Counted from the first letter of the stretch, positions 1 to 12,900 are shown. The stretch is 64,000 bases of DNA from Archivesica marissinica (GCA_014843695.1 CM026394.1:42653174-42717173); one strand, 5' to 3'. The notes: generated from the sequence alone by a model not told the origin. Program-made: numbers and translations.

Positions 1-98
1 AGTCCCATCTGAAAGACTGTTAATTTTATTATGGTCAGACGAAGGAATCGAACCTGCGATTCAACGTGTTAACCACTGGACTACATATCCGTTTGTAT
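1..98 (-). mobile_element. SINE A, head only
   Basis: Family A is a tRNA-derived SINE: head with A box tagtccagtggt and B box ggttcgatccc, body with ggagactctggaatgg, tail gcaaccggtagcgacgataa plus ATAAACG. This copy holds the head and is cut by the window edge. Confidence 0.8.
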
Positions 99-424
99 GT
101 GTGTGTCCTTTTATGAAATGTATATTCAATAAGAAAATAACATTGTCTCGTGTATATACATGTAATGTTTAAAATTATCCTCATGTTGATGTTATATTGA
201 TCTTTTGCATTTAAATTCTTAACCTTTATTCTTTCATCTACTTTTCTTAATATTTTTGATAAACATGTTACATTGTTTTATTTTTTATTCCTACCAAATT
301 GTTGTCCTTAATTTTGACTATTGCAATGTATGTTGTAAAACTGTCTTACTATGCTAAATTAATGTTAAGCACTTTTGAACGCATAATTTCTGTATGAAGG
401 TGCTATAGTGCTATACAAATCGAT
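99..424. other. unassigned AT-rich sequence
   Basis: No gene or recognised repeat seen. Confidence 0.5.
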
Positions 425-573
425 CGGCCCCGAGGTTATAAAACTTTTCTCCAATCTCAAAACTCAGTCTCAAGCGTCTGATTGGTTCAGCTGACAGTAA
501 CACTCAGAATCAACCAATCATATCATTTGAACTTGAGTTTGAGATCTGAGAAAAGTTTTATAACCTCGGAGCT
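425..573. mobile_element. palindromic MITE M1, copy 1
   Basis: About 145 bp with inverted ends ccgaggttataaaactttt and its complement. Interior contains gattggttcagctga. Confidence 0.85.
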
Positions 574-807
574 GGTGTAATAATAATGAGTGTATTGTAT
601 TGTATTGTAGCAAATTAAATAACGTCAGTCGTTTCCCTAAAATATAATATTATGATTACAGTTTTAATCATCAACTAGTAATAATTTTTCAATTTAAATT
701 CAAATTTCATTATTAAATTCAGTGTATGTTGTTGATATATAGATACAGAAGATACTAAAATAACCCTACATATATAACAGTACCATTGTAATGCATTGAA
801 CACCACA

Positions 808-1092
808 GACGGATCTGTAGTCCAGCGGTTACCACGTTGAACTGGTAATCCAGGGATCGCATGTTCAACCCCCGTCTGACCCTAATAAAATGAACAGTCT
901 TTCAGTCGGGACTTTAAACCGATGTCTCGTATCGGTGCTTTACACCATCCACGTAAAAGAACCAAAGGAGACTCTGGAATTGATCTCTGTCTGTATTATT
1001 GCACTATCCTCAACAAATCTAAAATGACTAATCTCTTCAGGAGGCGTCGCTCATATGGGCAACCGGTAGCGACGATAAATAAACGTAACACA
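808..1092 (+). mobile_element. SINE A, full length
   Basis: Head gatctgtagtccagcggtta to tail gcgacgataaataaacg. Confidence 0.88.
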
Positions 1093-1227
1093 AGTATTGA
1101 ACACCACTGTATAATTGTCACGTGTACAAGATCTGTTACGGAATTACTCATCTTTCGTTTAATGCAAATTTATGTTAGCTCAATTAAGAAACAAGTTGAA
1201 GAAGTTGAAGTAAGAACATTAGTTTAG

Positions 1228-1372
1228 TCGCCCTAGATACATCATTCCTGATGGAATCCATCGACATGAGGGAGAGAGAAGATGCATTGTGGAATTTAAG
1301 TGCCTTGCAAAAGGGCACAATCGTAACGGCTACAGCTGGGCTCGAACTCCGGGTCTTTCGCACCTGTTTTGC
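1228..1372 (-). mobile_element. SINE C, partial
   Basis: Family C: head gtcgtgatagcgcagtgg with B box ggagttcgagcccc, body gcgatggattccatcagg, tail cttgtttcgcaatcgagct plus AAAATAAA. This copy lacks the tail and the A box. Confidence 0.8.
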
Positions 1373-1604
1373 CTAAGGTCACAACCACCGTGGATCTCAC
1401 TGGCGGGTTCGAGCTCGCAATACATCGGCTATTCGGCGGAAACCGTATTCACTAAACCACAGAGTCTCCAGTACACCACATGGTAGTGTTTATAGCAAAA
1501 TGAGCATTTAGTATATTGCATTAAATTAAACGACGTCGTACCACCCCAAGTTAATTACAAATACGATAAGTTGGTGAATCTATGTGCCTACGTATCGTCA
1601 TATA

Positions 1605-1893
1605 CTCGTTACGTCAACATACAATACGTCAATGCACGTCGCTTCAATACACGTTACGTCAACTCACGTTACGTCAACTCACGTTACGTCAACTCAAGCT
1701 ACGTCAATACACGTTACGTCAATACACGTTAACCAATATACGTTATGTCAGTATTCGCAACGTCAATACACGTTATGTTGATACACGTTACGTCAATACA
1801 CGTTACGTTAATATACGTTACGTCAATACATGTTACGTCATATCACGTTACGTAATATCACGTTACGTCATATCACGTTACGTCAATATACGT
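1605..1893. repeat. 15-bp minisatellite
   Basis: About 19 degenerate copies of acacgttacgtcaat. Open frames in it are artefacts of the repeat. Confidence 0.9.
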
Positions 1894-1995
1894 TAATGTA
1901 TTAAGGATATCAGTCCAATGCCAACATTATGGCTGATTGTTGTACATATTTCGTTTTACAAATATTACTGGATCATTGAAGCATATCCTCAGACA

Positions 1996-2109
1996 TGCAG
2001 TAAGCCGGTCAGGATGCAGTAAGTCGGTTAGGATGCAGTAAGCCGGTCAGGGTGCAGTAAGTCGATAAGGGTGCAGTAAGTCGGTCAGGATGCAGTAAGT
2101 CGGTCAGGG
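1996..2109. repeat. 19-bp minisatellite
   Basis: About six copies of gcagtaagtcggtcaggat. Confidence 0.9.
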
Positions 2110-2160
2110 TATATTTTCTTTGTAATGTAACGAGGATGTATATGTTTTATTTCTTTACTT

Positions 2161-2330
2161 AAGTTTATTTAACGTCGCTACCTGTTGCCCATTTTGAGCG
2201 ACGGGCAGTATACCCAACAACACCTTTGCTGGACAGGCTCCAGCGGTTAACCAGTACTTGGTGCAGCAACCTCCATAAGAAAACGCCAACTTGTTCATAT
2301 AAATGAGACACGGTCCGAGCGCCTTTGATG
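2161..2330 (-). mobile_element. SINE B2 (B body with A-like tail)
   Basis: Family B: tRNA-like head (ggtcgagtggtta, B box gggttcgagcccc), body ttggtgcacccaagtactgg and aaccgctggagcctgcc, tail gcgatatagcccaaaatgg. B2 copies replace that tail with gcaaccggtagcgacgtta as in family A. This copy is B2. Confidence 0.8.
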
Positions 2331-3090
2331 TATAATCGTAGTTTTCTTTTATAGAAATAACTGAATATTAACAACACTGAACACACGACGTCACGGTGAT
2401 AAATAAATTAAATAAGTCATACTCACAATTCAAATCAATTTTCGTAGATTAATTCCAATAACGCATTTCCCGCTTCTCAGTAGGTTTTAATTAAGGACAT
2501 GAGCGTGTACGACTGCATTCTAAGCTCACACTTAGGTACTGAAACACATGCTTAATTACCCACACTCGTCTTTAAACATAATCTTTGAACAATAATATTA
2601 TTATAGTTATCTTAACAAAAGCCATTTCTTCATAGGTTTGATTCCCGTTCATATTATTTGTTATAATATTCGGGATATCATATCATTTAAAAAACCCACT
2701 ACGTCCTACATTTACTATACCTCTGTACAAAAACAAATAAGTTCAAGTAATCCGCGTAACGTTAATCCGTATAGTATACGTTTTTATCTTAATCCCATAT
2801 CAATAAAACATGTCAAACAGCATTAATAACGCGATTTTATAATATTGATGTTTCATTGTACAATGGCTTTACATTAATTCTGTAGTAAATCAATACATCG
2901 TCTATAGGGCAGTAAGCAGCGCAGTTGTCTAAGAAAACAATTAAATGCATTATATTCCATTGTGTCGTTCGCGGTAATTAAAAACTGTACATGTTTATTA
3001 AGTTATTTAGTATTATTTCACACGCTTATGTTAAACTTTTCAGCTGCAAAGTATGTAATGTTTAATGTTAAACCAGTTAGTTTACTAGTA
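2331..3090. other. unassigned AT-rich sequence
   Basis: Only short unsupported frames; no repeat shared with the rest of the window was found. Confidence 0.5.
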
Positions 3091-3097
3091 TACAGTC

Positions 3098-3353
3098 CGC
3101 CTACGTGGTCGAGTGGTTACGGTTGCCGACTTGTATACCACTGTAACCTATCATCACTGATGGTCACGGGTTCGAGTCCCGCTCAGGCCGTGTCTCATTT
3201 ATATGAAAAAGTTGGCAGTTTCTTACGGAGGTTGTTGCACCCAAGTACTGGTTAACCGCTGGAGCCTGCCCAGGAAAGGTGTTGTTAGGTAAACTGCCCG
3301 CAGGCGATATAGCCTAAAATGGTGCTGATACAGGCGTAAAACCCGAAATATAA
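3098..3353 (+). mobile_element. SINE B, full length
   Basis: From cctacgtggtcgagtggtta to aaacccgaaatataac. Confidence 0.9.
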
Positions 3354-3365
3354 CAATTTACTAGT

Positions 3366-3582
3366 ATACAAATTTATTTTAGCTCGATTGCGACGCAAGT
3401 TCTATCAACTTATATTAATCACTCTCAAGATTCATGATGGAATCCATCGCCGCGAGAAAAGGTAACGTGAACTTTGAATGCCTTGCCTAAGGGTACAATC
3501 GTTACGGCTCCAGCGGGGCTCGAACTCCGGGTTGTTCGCACGAGAAGCGAACACACTACCACGGCGCTACCACGACTTCCAG
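3366..3582 (-). mobile_element. SINE C, inverted partner of 3644
   Basis: Full-length minus-strand copy with a small body deletion. Confidence 0.86.
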
Positions 3583-3643
3583 TTAAACCAGAAACATACA
3601 TAGGGATATGCTGTACTTATATTTGTCTCATCAAAGAGAAACA

Positions 3644-3868
3644 CGGAAGTCGTGGTAGCGCAGTGCTAACGCGTTCGCTCCAGGTGCGAAAGGTCCGGAG
3701 TTCGAGCCCCACTGGAGCAGTTACGATTGTGCCCTTAGGCAAGGCATTTAAATTCCACATTGCCTCTTCTCTCTCCCTCGTGGCGATGAATTCCATCAGG
3801 AAAGAGGTCTCGAGAGTGATTAATATAAGAACTTGTTTCGCAATCAAGCTAAAATAAATGTGTATAAA
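3644..3868 (+). mobile_element. SINE C, inverted partner of 3366
   Basis: Full-length plus-strand copy, 61 bp from its partner. Confidence 0.88.
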
Positions 3869-3936
3869 CTAAAGAGAAACACCATTTAATCAGTTATTTC
3901 GTATGCATTTATAAAGATGTATATTCGGTTCGTGTC

Positions 3937-4155
3937 AAGGTAATCCAGTAGTAATACGCTGGACTGGTAATCCAGGGATTGCAGGTTCGATCCCCCGTCT
4001 GACCCTAATAAAATTAACAGTCTTTCAGATGGGACCTCGGTTTAACGTCCCATCTGAAAGACTGTTAATTGTATTAGGGTAAACAGGGGGATCGAATCTG
4101 CGATCCCTGGATTCCCAAGCCATCGTGATAACATCTGGACTACGTCCGTCTGTAG
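3937..4155. mobile_element. two SINE A heads, inverted head to head
   Basis: A plus-strand head (3937-4035) is followed about 10 bp later by a minus-strand head (4046-4155), making a near-palindrome of about 220 bp. Confidence 0.85.
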
Positions 4156-4629
4156 AATCTATTCCTCATAGACACACACTATATATACACAACATGTCAT
4201 TGAGGCAACACGATGCCCACTGTTTCTAATGGCGGGTGTTACTGTAAGTGATGTACTCGGATGAAATGAATAGTATATATACTACGTATGATTGCTTTCC
4301 TCATGCTACATGATAAACTCACTTGTAACTGTTCTAACTGGCTATAATATTTGCAGTGTATATTTTGAGGCCCCGACAGATTACTTTTATAACATAACTG
4401 TATGGGGATTATATATACCATATTGATCTTAACAATTAATTGATTATCGATAACTCCGACTGGTCCCAGTGTAACAGTAAACCCATGCGTTGCTGTAAGT
4501 TTACCTGCCAGACTTGTCCGTAATCTATGTCGGCCCAGTGTCGTTATGGCATGTTTTAATAAGTTATAATGAAACCGGTTTGTTTACGTATTTGAATGTA
4601 ATGCAGATTGATGATTGTTCCTTCTTGTG

Positions 4630-4838
4630 TGTGTGTGTTTTACGTTTATTTATCGTCGCTACCGGTTGCCCATATGAGCGACGCCTCCTGAAGAGATTGG
4701 AGGATAGTGCAATGATACAGATAGAGACCCATTCCAGAATCTCCTCTGGTTCATTTACGTGCACGGTGTAAAGCACCTCGGTTTAAAGTCCCACCTGAAA
4801 GACTGTTAATTTTATTAGGGTCAGACGGGGGACCGATT
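4630..4838 (-). mobile_element. SINE A, head missing
   Basis: Tail tttatttatcgtcgctaccg through body to gggtcagacggggga. Confidence 0.87.
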
Positions 4839-4959
4839 GTGTTTAGACAACAGCGATATATACGTTTAGACAACGACTAAATCATATGGTCCAATGAAAA
4901 AGTCACATTTCTCGCTTCTAAATCGTATAGACGCGACCTACTTATGTACGTTGTTATGT

Positions 4960-5071
4960 TATATTTCGGGTTTCACGCCTGCATCACCACCATTTCGGGC
5001 TATATCGCCGGCGGGCAGTTTACCTAACAACACATTTCCTAGGCAGGCTCCAGTGGTTAACAAGTACTTTT
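4960..5071 (-). mobile_element. SINE B, 3' part
   Basis: Contains gggctatatcgccggcgggc and the pyrimidine-rich tail. Confidence 0.85.
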
Positions 5072-6071
5072 ATGTACGTTGTCTAAGTCAGATAGATCAA
5101 CCATTGGCCCGTCTTAACGAACTATAGACGGGCCAATTCGTGATCTATCCTATACGTAAATTAGGAACATTTTGAGATTCATTGTTATAAACAAATCATG
5201 CATTTATATACTACGCTCTTATAGGCCTTTCCCGAAAATAGATAGTCTCCCTTGCGAATTATCTCCCATTGTGACAAGTGCGCATGTGCGAAGAGGTACC
5301 CGCAACTTTCGGGGACTACTATTCTGCTAAACAGCATAGAGCCTGATCAGACGGAACGTTCCATGGCGGCTGATCTGGCTCTGTGTTCTTTGCAAATACT
5401 GTTTGAACGGTATCCAGAATGAAATGGGTTAAATATGATATTACAGTGGTATTTTAACAAGTGTGCCCATGTCACGGTTATAGCATGTGAAATGATTTAT
5501 AGGACAAATGTACAGTATGATCTACTAGTACTAAAATCATCTATGGAAATATGGTCAATATCTGTTATCAGGGTTGGCAAGTTTCTTACACAGACGTTAT
5601 TTACACCGTTAATTAACATATTTTTTACAATTTGTTTACGGTCGGTCTCGTAAAAAACTAAAGTTTAGAAATAAATATGATATTACTTCAAAAATTACTC
5701 AAGGTATCATCACATTATTTATATATTTGATATATTCAAATTTTCAGTCATTGTATTAGGTGAAGCCACAAATTGAAATATTGTTGCATATGCAAAGGAA
5801 TATATAATATTTGTTCAGTAACCATCTCTTGTCGACGTCTTGTATGCCTATTTAACCATTTTTCATCTCTTGTCGGTTCTTGTCTGTGAATAGGGAGACC
5901 GTTAATGTCGAACCCCATGACCACCATTGAGCAATGTGTATGACTAAATAGTCCCCGGAAGTGGAATAACACACAATCAGGGGACATAATCGATATTTTA
6001 CTAAGGGAGATAACCTATTTATGTTGAAATAAACTATGTGTAAACTAATATTAGTATATATTTATATATTA
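5072..6071. other. unassigned intergenic sequence
   Basis: Contains short frames without coding character or splice support. The gtccccgg and ccccgatt-like boundaries near 5310 and 5990 hint at an old element, not resolved. Confidence 0.4.
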
Positions 6072-6335
6072 TATATTTTTCGGGTTTTACGCCTGCATCA
6101 GCACCATTTTGGGCTATATCGCCGGCGGGCAGTTTACTTAACAACACCTTTCCTGGGCAGGCTCCAGCGGTTAACCAGTACTTGGGTGCACCAACCTCCG
6201 TAAGAAACTGCCAACTTTTTCATATAAATGAGACACGGCCTGAGCGGGGCTCGAACCCGTGACCATCAGTGATGATAGGTTACAGTGGTATACAAGTCAG
6301 CGACCTTAACCACTCGACCACGGAGGCGGACTCTA
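6072..6335 (-). mobile_element. SINE B, full length
   Basis: From tttttcgggttttacgcctg to gaccacggaggcggac. Confidence 0.9.
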
Positions 6336-6367
6336 ATATTAGTAGCCAAGAGCAATATGTATGATTG

Positions 6368-6602
6368 GGTTAGTTTATACAAATTTATTTTTGCTCGATT
6401 GCGAAACAAGTTCTTGCAACTTATATTAATCACTCTCGAGACCTCATTACTGATGGAATCCATCGCCACGAGGGAGAGAGAGGAGGCAATGTGGAATTTA
6501 AGTGCCGTGCCTAAGGGCACAATCGTAACGCCTACAACTGGGCTCGAACTCAGGGCCTTTCGCACGTGAAATCGAACGCGTTACAACAGTGCTATCGCGA
6601 AA
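6368..6602 (-). mobile_element. SINE C, full length
   Basis: Abuts MITE M5 copy 1 at its head. Confidence 0.88.
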
Positions 6603-7020
6603 TATACACCTACATTATATACTAGAGGACATAGAAAACGCACACCTACATTATATACTAGAGGACATAGAAAACGCACACCTACATTATATACTAGAGG
6701 ACATAGAAAACGCACACATACATTATATACTAGAGAATATAGAAAACGCACACCTACATTATATACTAGAGGACATAGAAAACTCACACCTACATTATAT
6801 ACTAGAGGACATAGAAAACGCACACCTACATTATATGATTATTATTACATGAAAACGAAATACGAAGGATTCCATCAAAGATATATCACACCTTTATTGC
6901 AAAACACAAACTGAACAACTAAAAATATTCAAAAATGTTTAAAACTATGTATTTATATAGTTATTGTTTTTTCATGAAAAACACACTTATCCGAAGTGTG
7001 CGTTGTCTATGTCCTTTAGT
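6599..7020 (-). mobile_element. MITE M5 copy 1 with 36-bp terminal array
   Basis: About seven 36-bp units (acctacattatatactagag then gacatagaaaacgcac) at 6599-6836, followed by about 180 bp of unique M5 body ending at 7020. The array is an expanded terminal segment. Confidence 0.8.
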
Positions 7021-7373
7021 ATACATGTGTTATCCTGGTGTATTAAGAAACATCAAAAGTCCATGGATTTACGGTATGGTCACACAGTGTTTTCAGATTA
7101 CCTTAATCCTCTACCGTTAATGTATAGACGATTGACAACTATAGTTTACTAATTCCTTAATACATTGGCAAATTCTAACACTTTTCAACTACCGGTATTC
7201 AGATACGAATGTGTCTGGATTTTGTATTTAAATTGTAGTTTTAGTATCCTGAACGTAAAACCAATCTTTACTAATGGTAGAATAATATATGTAAGTTTAT
7301 AAGTTTGATTGAAAAAAGGCTTCTTGTGCCGAACATTCGGATGCAGAGAGGACCACATATATGTAAGTTTATA

Positions 7374-7592
7374 GTATACTAGAGGACATAGAAAACGCAC
7401 ACATCGGAATAAGTGTGTTTTTACATGAAAAACTATATAAATACATAGTTTTAAACATTTTGGAATATTTTTAGTTGTTCAGTTTGTGTTTTGTAATAAA
7501 GGTGTGATATATCTTTGATGAAATCCTTCGTATTTCGTTTTCATGCAATCTAATAATCATATAGGTGTTCGTTTTCTATGTTTATATATACA
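7374..7592 (+). mobile_element. MITE M5 copy 2, no array
   Basis: About 215 bp starting ctagaggacatagaaaacgc and ending with its inverted form (gtgttcgttttctatg). Same body as copy 1 in opposite orientation. Shows the 36-bp unit comes from the TIR. Confidence 0.8.
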
Positions 7593-7633
7593 AGAGCCAT
7601 ATTAACTTCAATGTTGTATACAGATGTCACCAT

Positions 7634-7657
7634 GGATGATTTAGAAGAACATATTTT
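7634..7657 (+). CDS. candidate first coding exon (option 1)
   Basis: ATG in a good context (caccATGG) opens the frame MDDLEEHI. A GT after the next two bases gives a phase 2 donor, which would join in frame to the exon at 9918. Very short and with a weak donor, so this is only one of two candidates for the start of the death-domain gene. Confidence 0.25.
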
Positions 7658-8021
7658 GTACACGTGTCAATGGTTAGCTTAGTTATCTTTAAATGATATA
7701 TACAGTGCCGGGAATACACCTACCAACGAAGTAAAACGCGTGTTGCATCTGTATAGATTGATTCGGAAAACAAGTACACATTAAATAAAATTGACATTTA
7801 TGTCTTGAAAGAAAGAAATTGGAAAATTGAATCACTACAAACGAACTAAGATTTCACTTATGCCTTCATAGAAGAATTGACCCACGAAGCACCTGATTTA
7901 TCACACTGGAGTTACACTGTATTGACGGGTATGCATCCTAGAGCTTAGCCAGGAACCACGATATCACGGAGATTGAACTTGGAATCAGTGTTCTGTGAAG
8001 CACTCTGGGGAAACCATCAAT

Positions 8022-8050
8022 ATGTTGTGTACACCGCTGTTTCGGAAAAG
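8022..8050 (+). CDS. candidate first coding exon (option 2)
   Basis: ATG followed by nine codons (MLCTPLFRK) and an AAAAG|GTACGC donor in phase 2, compatible with the exon at 9918. There is no independent support, and it competes with the candidate at 7634; the true first exon may also lie upstream of the window. Confidence 0.25.
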
Positions 8051-8074
8051 GTACGCCATTGTTCTTAGTTTAAA

Positions 8075-8300
8075 CTTTATTTATTTTACAACGATTGCGA
8101 AACCAGATTTAACAACTTATATTAATCACTCTCGTTGACGAGGATGAAAGCGTAAATGTGGTCATTCGTGTGGGGAGGAACCCGGAGTACCCGGAGGAAA
8201 ACCCACCTATCCGATCTGACGACGACCGTACCATCTCACATACTTCCCTGTCCGAGGATCGAACCCGGGTTGCATTGGTGAGAAGCGAGAGTTCTTTGTT
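8075..8300 (-). mobile_element. SINE D
   Basis: Family D: head ttagcgcagtggttagcg with B box cgggttcgatcc, central ggttttctccgggtactccg, tail cttgtttcgcaatcgttgt plus AAAATAAATAAAG. The central block resembles conserved SINE domains known across animals. This copy lacks the A box. Confidence 0.83.
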
Positions 8301-8343
8301 CCATTGTTCTTTCAAATTGTAATACCTAAATTACTAGTATGTA

Positions 8344-8586
8344 CTTTAACCCTTTCCCTCATAGAAGCCCCTCTTGACGCCATTACCAATATGACATACA
8401 TTGACTATGTAGTAGCCAAACCAATGTTCATAATAAAGGCCAGAATCTCATGTAGTCCCAGTAATATCTATGGAGGTGGGATAGATATGGCGGCTACTTA
8501 TCCACTGCATGATAGCTAAATGGCTGTCGTTTGTATGGAGATATAATAGAATATTAACCTAAATCTATGTGAAGGAAAGGGTTAAT
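8344..8586. mobile_element. small MITE M6
   Basis: About 240 bp with inverted ends ttaaccctttccctca / gaaggaaagggttaa. A 71-codon frame inside it is not supported as coding. Confidence 0.55.
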
Positions 8587-8626
8587 AGCTGTATATAGCA
8601 AGCTTTATGTTGGTAAAAAAGCACAT

Positions 8627-8850
8627 ACCGTCTCAGTGGCATAGTGGTTAAGGTTCGAACCTCATTGGGGGATCGTTCTGATACGGCCGGTTGGTGAGTA
8701 ACCAGCTAGTTAAATAATGGTTACCGATTACCTACCAGTCTGAAGCCTGACCTTCAAGGATAGGATTCGGGAAATATTCTGATGTTCATGAAAAAGGTGT
8801 ATCATAAGTCAACTATGGATGGCCCATTACACATACATACACACTATGCT
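8627..8850 (+). mobile_element. SINE E
   Basis: Family E: head ccgtctcagtggcatagtgg with B box ggttcgaacc, body ggttaccgattacctacc and taggattcgggaa. Copy with tail gtgtatcataagtcaac. Confidence 0.8.
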
Positions 8851-8937
8851 TTGCTTTTACAATTCAGAGTTTAAGCTTACATATGAAAAGAGACATTTAG
8901 CAATATGTAGACATTAGAAAATATATCAAATACTTAT

Positions 8938-9119
8938 ACAGTCTACATTCGCTATGTCAAAGTCAGTTATGTCGAATTATCCGGTTATCTCGAAATCCCC
9001 TTTAAGACACTATCATTTTACATATAACTGGCTCAGTTTATATCCAATTTCGTTAAGTCAAACTTCGGTTATGTCGAAGTATTTGGTCGGTCCGACGGAA
9101 TTCGACATAAAGGATGTAT
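8938..9119 (+). mobile_element. MITE M4 (pogo/Tigger-like), copy 1
   Basis: Starts CAGTCTACATTCGC after TA and ends ggatgtatactg before TA; interior rich in atgtcgaa. TA duplication and CAGT ends suggest a pogo-type parent. Confidence 0.75.
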
Positions 9120-9303
9120 ACTGTATATTAATCAATCTCAATACCTCATTCCTGATGGAATCCATCGCCATGGGGGAGAGAGAAGAAGCAATGTGGAATT
9201 TAAATGCCTTGCCTAGGGGCACAATCGTAACGGCTACGGCGATGCTAGAAGTCGGGGCTGCTCGCACTTGAAGCGAACGCACTACCACTGCGCTATCGTG
9301 ACC
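9120..9303 (-). mobile_element. SINE C, tail truncated
   Basis: Joined directly to the end of MITE M4. Confidence 0.84.
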
Positions 9304-9582
9304 TCTGTTCTGTCCGTACCGCCACTTTCTACGCCCTGTTGGTTGTTAAATATCATATACAAATGATGCATGACTGCCATGTAACAGCACGGAATTACGA
9401 CAGGGTTCTTATTATTTGAACATACATATCTCTAGTTCTAAGAATTGTCGTACACGCTGTCAGTTTTGTGTAGAGATTATGACGTAGCTTGACAGTTTTT
9501 ATTCAAGTCCTGTAGGCTTAAAATCCCAATGAGGACAATATCTGCATGATATAGACGAACAGTGAATTATTAGTATTATTAT

Positions 9583-9784
9583 AATTCGGGATTTACGCCT
9601 GCATCAGCACCATTTTGGGCTATATCGCCGGCGGGCAGTTTACCTAACAACACCTTTCCTGGGCAGGCTCCAGCGGTTAACCAGTACTTGGGTGCACCAA
9701 GCTCCGTAAGAAACTGCCAACTTTTTCATATAAATGAGACACGGCCTGAGCGGGGCTCGAACCCGTGACCATCAGTGATGACAA
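9583..9784 (-). mobile_element. SINE B, head truncated
   Basis: Ends at gtgaccatcagtgatgac. Confidence 0.88.
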
Positions 9785-9917
9785 CAGTGAATTAACAAAT
9801 AAATATAGTAAATAAGTCATATAGAGTGCATGTTAATAACTGATTGAATTCAATGGAGAAGGTTACAGAGATAATTATGTAACTATTTAGATTACGTATC
9901 CGTTGTTGTTTATTTAG

Positions 9918-9983
9918 ACCAGTGCAGGACAAAATAGAATCTCGTAATCTGGAACAGCTAGAACGAAGATCTGCTAAAAGGAG
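9918..9983 (+). CDS. death-domain gene, exon at 9918
   Basis: Acceptor tatttag, donor GAG|GTATTG, 66 nt, phase 2 in and 2 out. Encodes a charged helical stretch (VQDKIESRNLEQLERRSAKR). Joins in frame to the exon at 16078. Too short to stand alone; accepted because of the phase match and coding-like composition. Confidence 0.7.
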
Positions 9984-12900
9984 GTATTGTTTTTATAATA
10001 CTTTGCTATGTACTATATAACAGACGGATATATAGCCCAGTGGTAACACGCTGGACTGGTAATCCAGGGATCTCAGGTTCGATCCCCCGTCTGACCTTAA
10101 TAAAATTAACAGTCTTTCAGATGGGACGTTAAACCGAGGTCTCGTGTCAGTGCTTTACATTGTGCACGTAAATGAACCAGAGGAGACTCTGGAATGGGTC
10201 TCTGTCTGTATCATTGCACTTTCTTCCATAATCTAAAATGACTAATATCTTCAGGAGGCGTCGCTCATATGGGCAACCGGTAGCGACGATAAATAAATAT
10301 ATAATTTTATATGTGCTGTTTGACAGTTTGTTGTTCATTCTGTTCAAGACATAGCATAGCCGATTCAGATGTGTGCCTTACGTTTATTTATCGTCGCTAC
10401 CGGTTGCCCATGTCAGCGACGCCTCCTGAAGAGATTAATCAATTTACATTTTTGGAGGATAGTGTAATGATACAGACAGAGACCCATTCTAGAATCTCCT
10501 CTGGTTAGTTTACGTCACGGTGCACGGTGTAAAGCACCGACACGAGAACACGGTTTAAAGTCCCATCTGAAAGACTATTAATTTTATTAGTGTCAGACAG
10601 GGGATCGAACCTGCTATCCCTGGATTGCCAGTTCAACGTGTTAACCACTGTGTGTGACTGTACTACAGATTCGTATGTGCTTATATTCACGGTACATACT
10701 ATATATATGAACTTTGCTCATTTGGTCCAAGTTTCTCAGGTGGGCTCACATATATAATATTATGTTCAATTTACGCTTACGCGGTTTCACGGAGTTTCAT
10801 ATTTACAAGTTTAATTCACAAAATGCAAACTACAATCACTGTCTCTAAGCTATGAATAGTTTCATATTTACAAGTTTAATTCATACATTGCAAACTACAA
10901 TCACTGTCTCTAAGCTATGAATAAGTATGAACTTTATTTATTTACAACGATTACAAAACAAGCTTTAACTACTTATACCAATTCCTCTCGTAGGCGCCGA
11001 TGAAATAGGGGGTATATGTGTTTATTAGTGTAACACCTGGAAGTCGTGATACGCGTTCGCATCAGGTGCGAAAGGTCCGGAGCTCGAGCATCGCTGGGGC
11101 CGTTACGATTGTGCCCTTAGGCAAGGTATTTAAGTTCCACGTTGCCACTTCTCTCTCCCTCGTGGCGATGGATTCCATCAGGAATGAGGTCTCGAGAGTG
11201 ATTAATATAAGTTGAAAGAACTTGTTTCGCAATCGAGCTAAAATAAATTTGTATAAACTAGTGCAACACAGAATTTTATTTCATCGAGTAATCAACGAAA
11301 TGTGTATTTCCACGAGTGGTGTCAAATCTTCTTTTCCTTTTATAATTTCCAATGAGTTTGGCTAATATAATAGTTGTTATCAAAATTAATTCATTTTAAC
11401 TGCCCCTGTCGGGAGCCTCAATTATCTACAATACACAACCGCACAACCACTTTTGTTAGTATACTTACATATATATATATATATACTTAAACGCAATAGA
11501 AACGCAACCATATACATAAGAATATTTAATAATCAACATTGAATTTCAACGCATATAATTATTAATTTTATTATGCCAGTCTATGCACTATATCACCTAA
11601 ACTAATCCATTTCTCACAGTTCCCTGTAATAATTCACTAGAAAAATATTTGTAATATAGAGTATGTACATAGAAAATAAAATTCTAAAATGTTGCGTTTT
11701 TAGCACCCTTTCAACACCACAGACCTCTAAATAGGCTTACAAAAAGTGTAGATCCAGATGAGCCGGCTCGTGACGAGCCGTCTCATCAGGATCTGCACTT
11801 TTTGCCAGTAATATTACTATTTTAAGACAAAATTACCCATTTTGATAAATGAACTGGTCCAAATGTAATTTTCTGATTAATTTATTGGTCTAAATATATC
11901 ATGGACCCGTCCATGTGAGTTACTTGGTGTTGAATGGGTTTATGCCAATGTTCAGTATATCTTGTAATTCAGCATAGCGTCCGCTATGGTGATGAAGCCA
12001 ATCTTGAATAAGATGAGACAGGAGGTGGATAAACTGTGGGACTCAAGCCAGTTACTCATGAAGAAAGAGGGGTAGGTGTTTCCAAGAAAGAGGTTCTGGG
12101 AATAGGAAGAATATAGATGCTCCAGAGAGGGGTTTTCTATTATTTTAAGTTTATTTAACGTCGCTACCGGTTGCCCATTTGAGCGACCGACAGTTTACCT
12201 AACAACACCTTTCCTGGACAGGCTCCAGCGGTTAACTAGTACTTGGGGAACCAACCTCCGTATGAAACAGCCGACGGTTTCATATAAAGAGACAGGGTTT
12301 GCATATGGTTTGGTGCTTACATGGCAGACTGTGCATATCTCAATCTACCACCTACAACGTGCGGTAATCGATCAGTATGTAACCACTTATGGATTGCCTG
12401 ATGTCAGTATATAATTTTATTGTCAGTATATATTGTCAGTAGTATATAATGTCAGTATATAATTTTATTGTCAGTACATATTGTCAGTAGTATATAATGT
12501 CAGTATATAATTTTATTGTCAGTACATATTGTCAGTAGTATATAATGTCAGTATATAATTTTATTGTCAGTACATATTGTCAGTAGTATATAATGTCAGT
12601 ATATAATTGTATTGTCAGTACATATTGTCAGTAGTATATAATGTCAGTATATAATTTTATTGTCAGTACATATTGTCAGTAGTATATAATGTCAGTATAT
12701 AATTTTAGTGTCAGTACATATTGTCAGTAGTATATAATGTCAGTATATAATTTTATTGTCAGTACATATTGTCAGTAGTATATAATGTCAGTATATAATT
12801 TTATTGTCAGTACATATTGTCAGTAGTATATAATGTCAGTATATAATTTTATTGTCAGTACATATTGTCAGTAGTATATAATGTCAGTATATAGACCACA

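Noticed and set aside
5435..5653. 72-codon frame
   Set aside because: No domain, splice support or coding bias; chance frame in AT-rich DNA.
8304..8519. 71-codon frame
   Set aside because: Lies within the TIR-bounded element M6 and lacks protein-like features.
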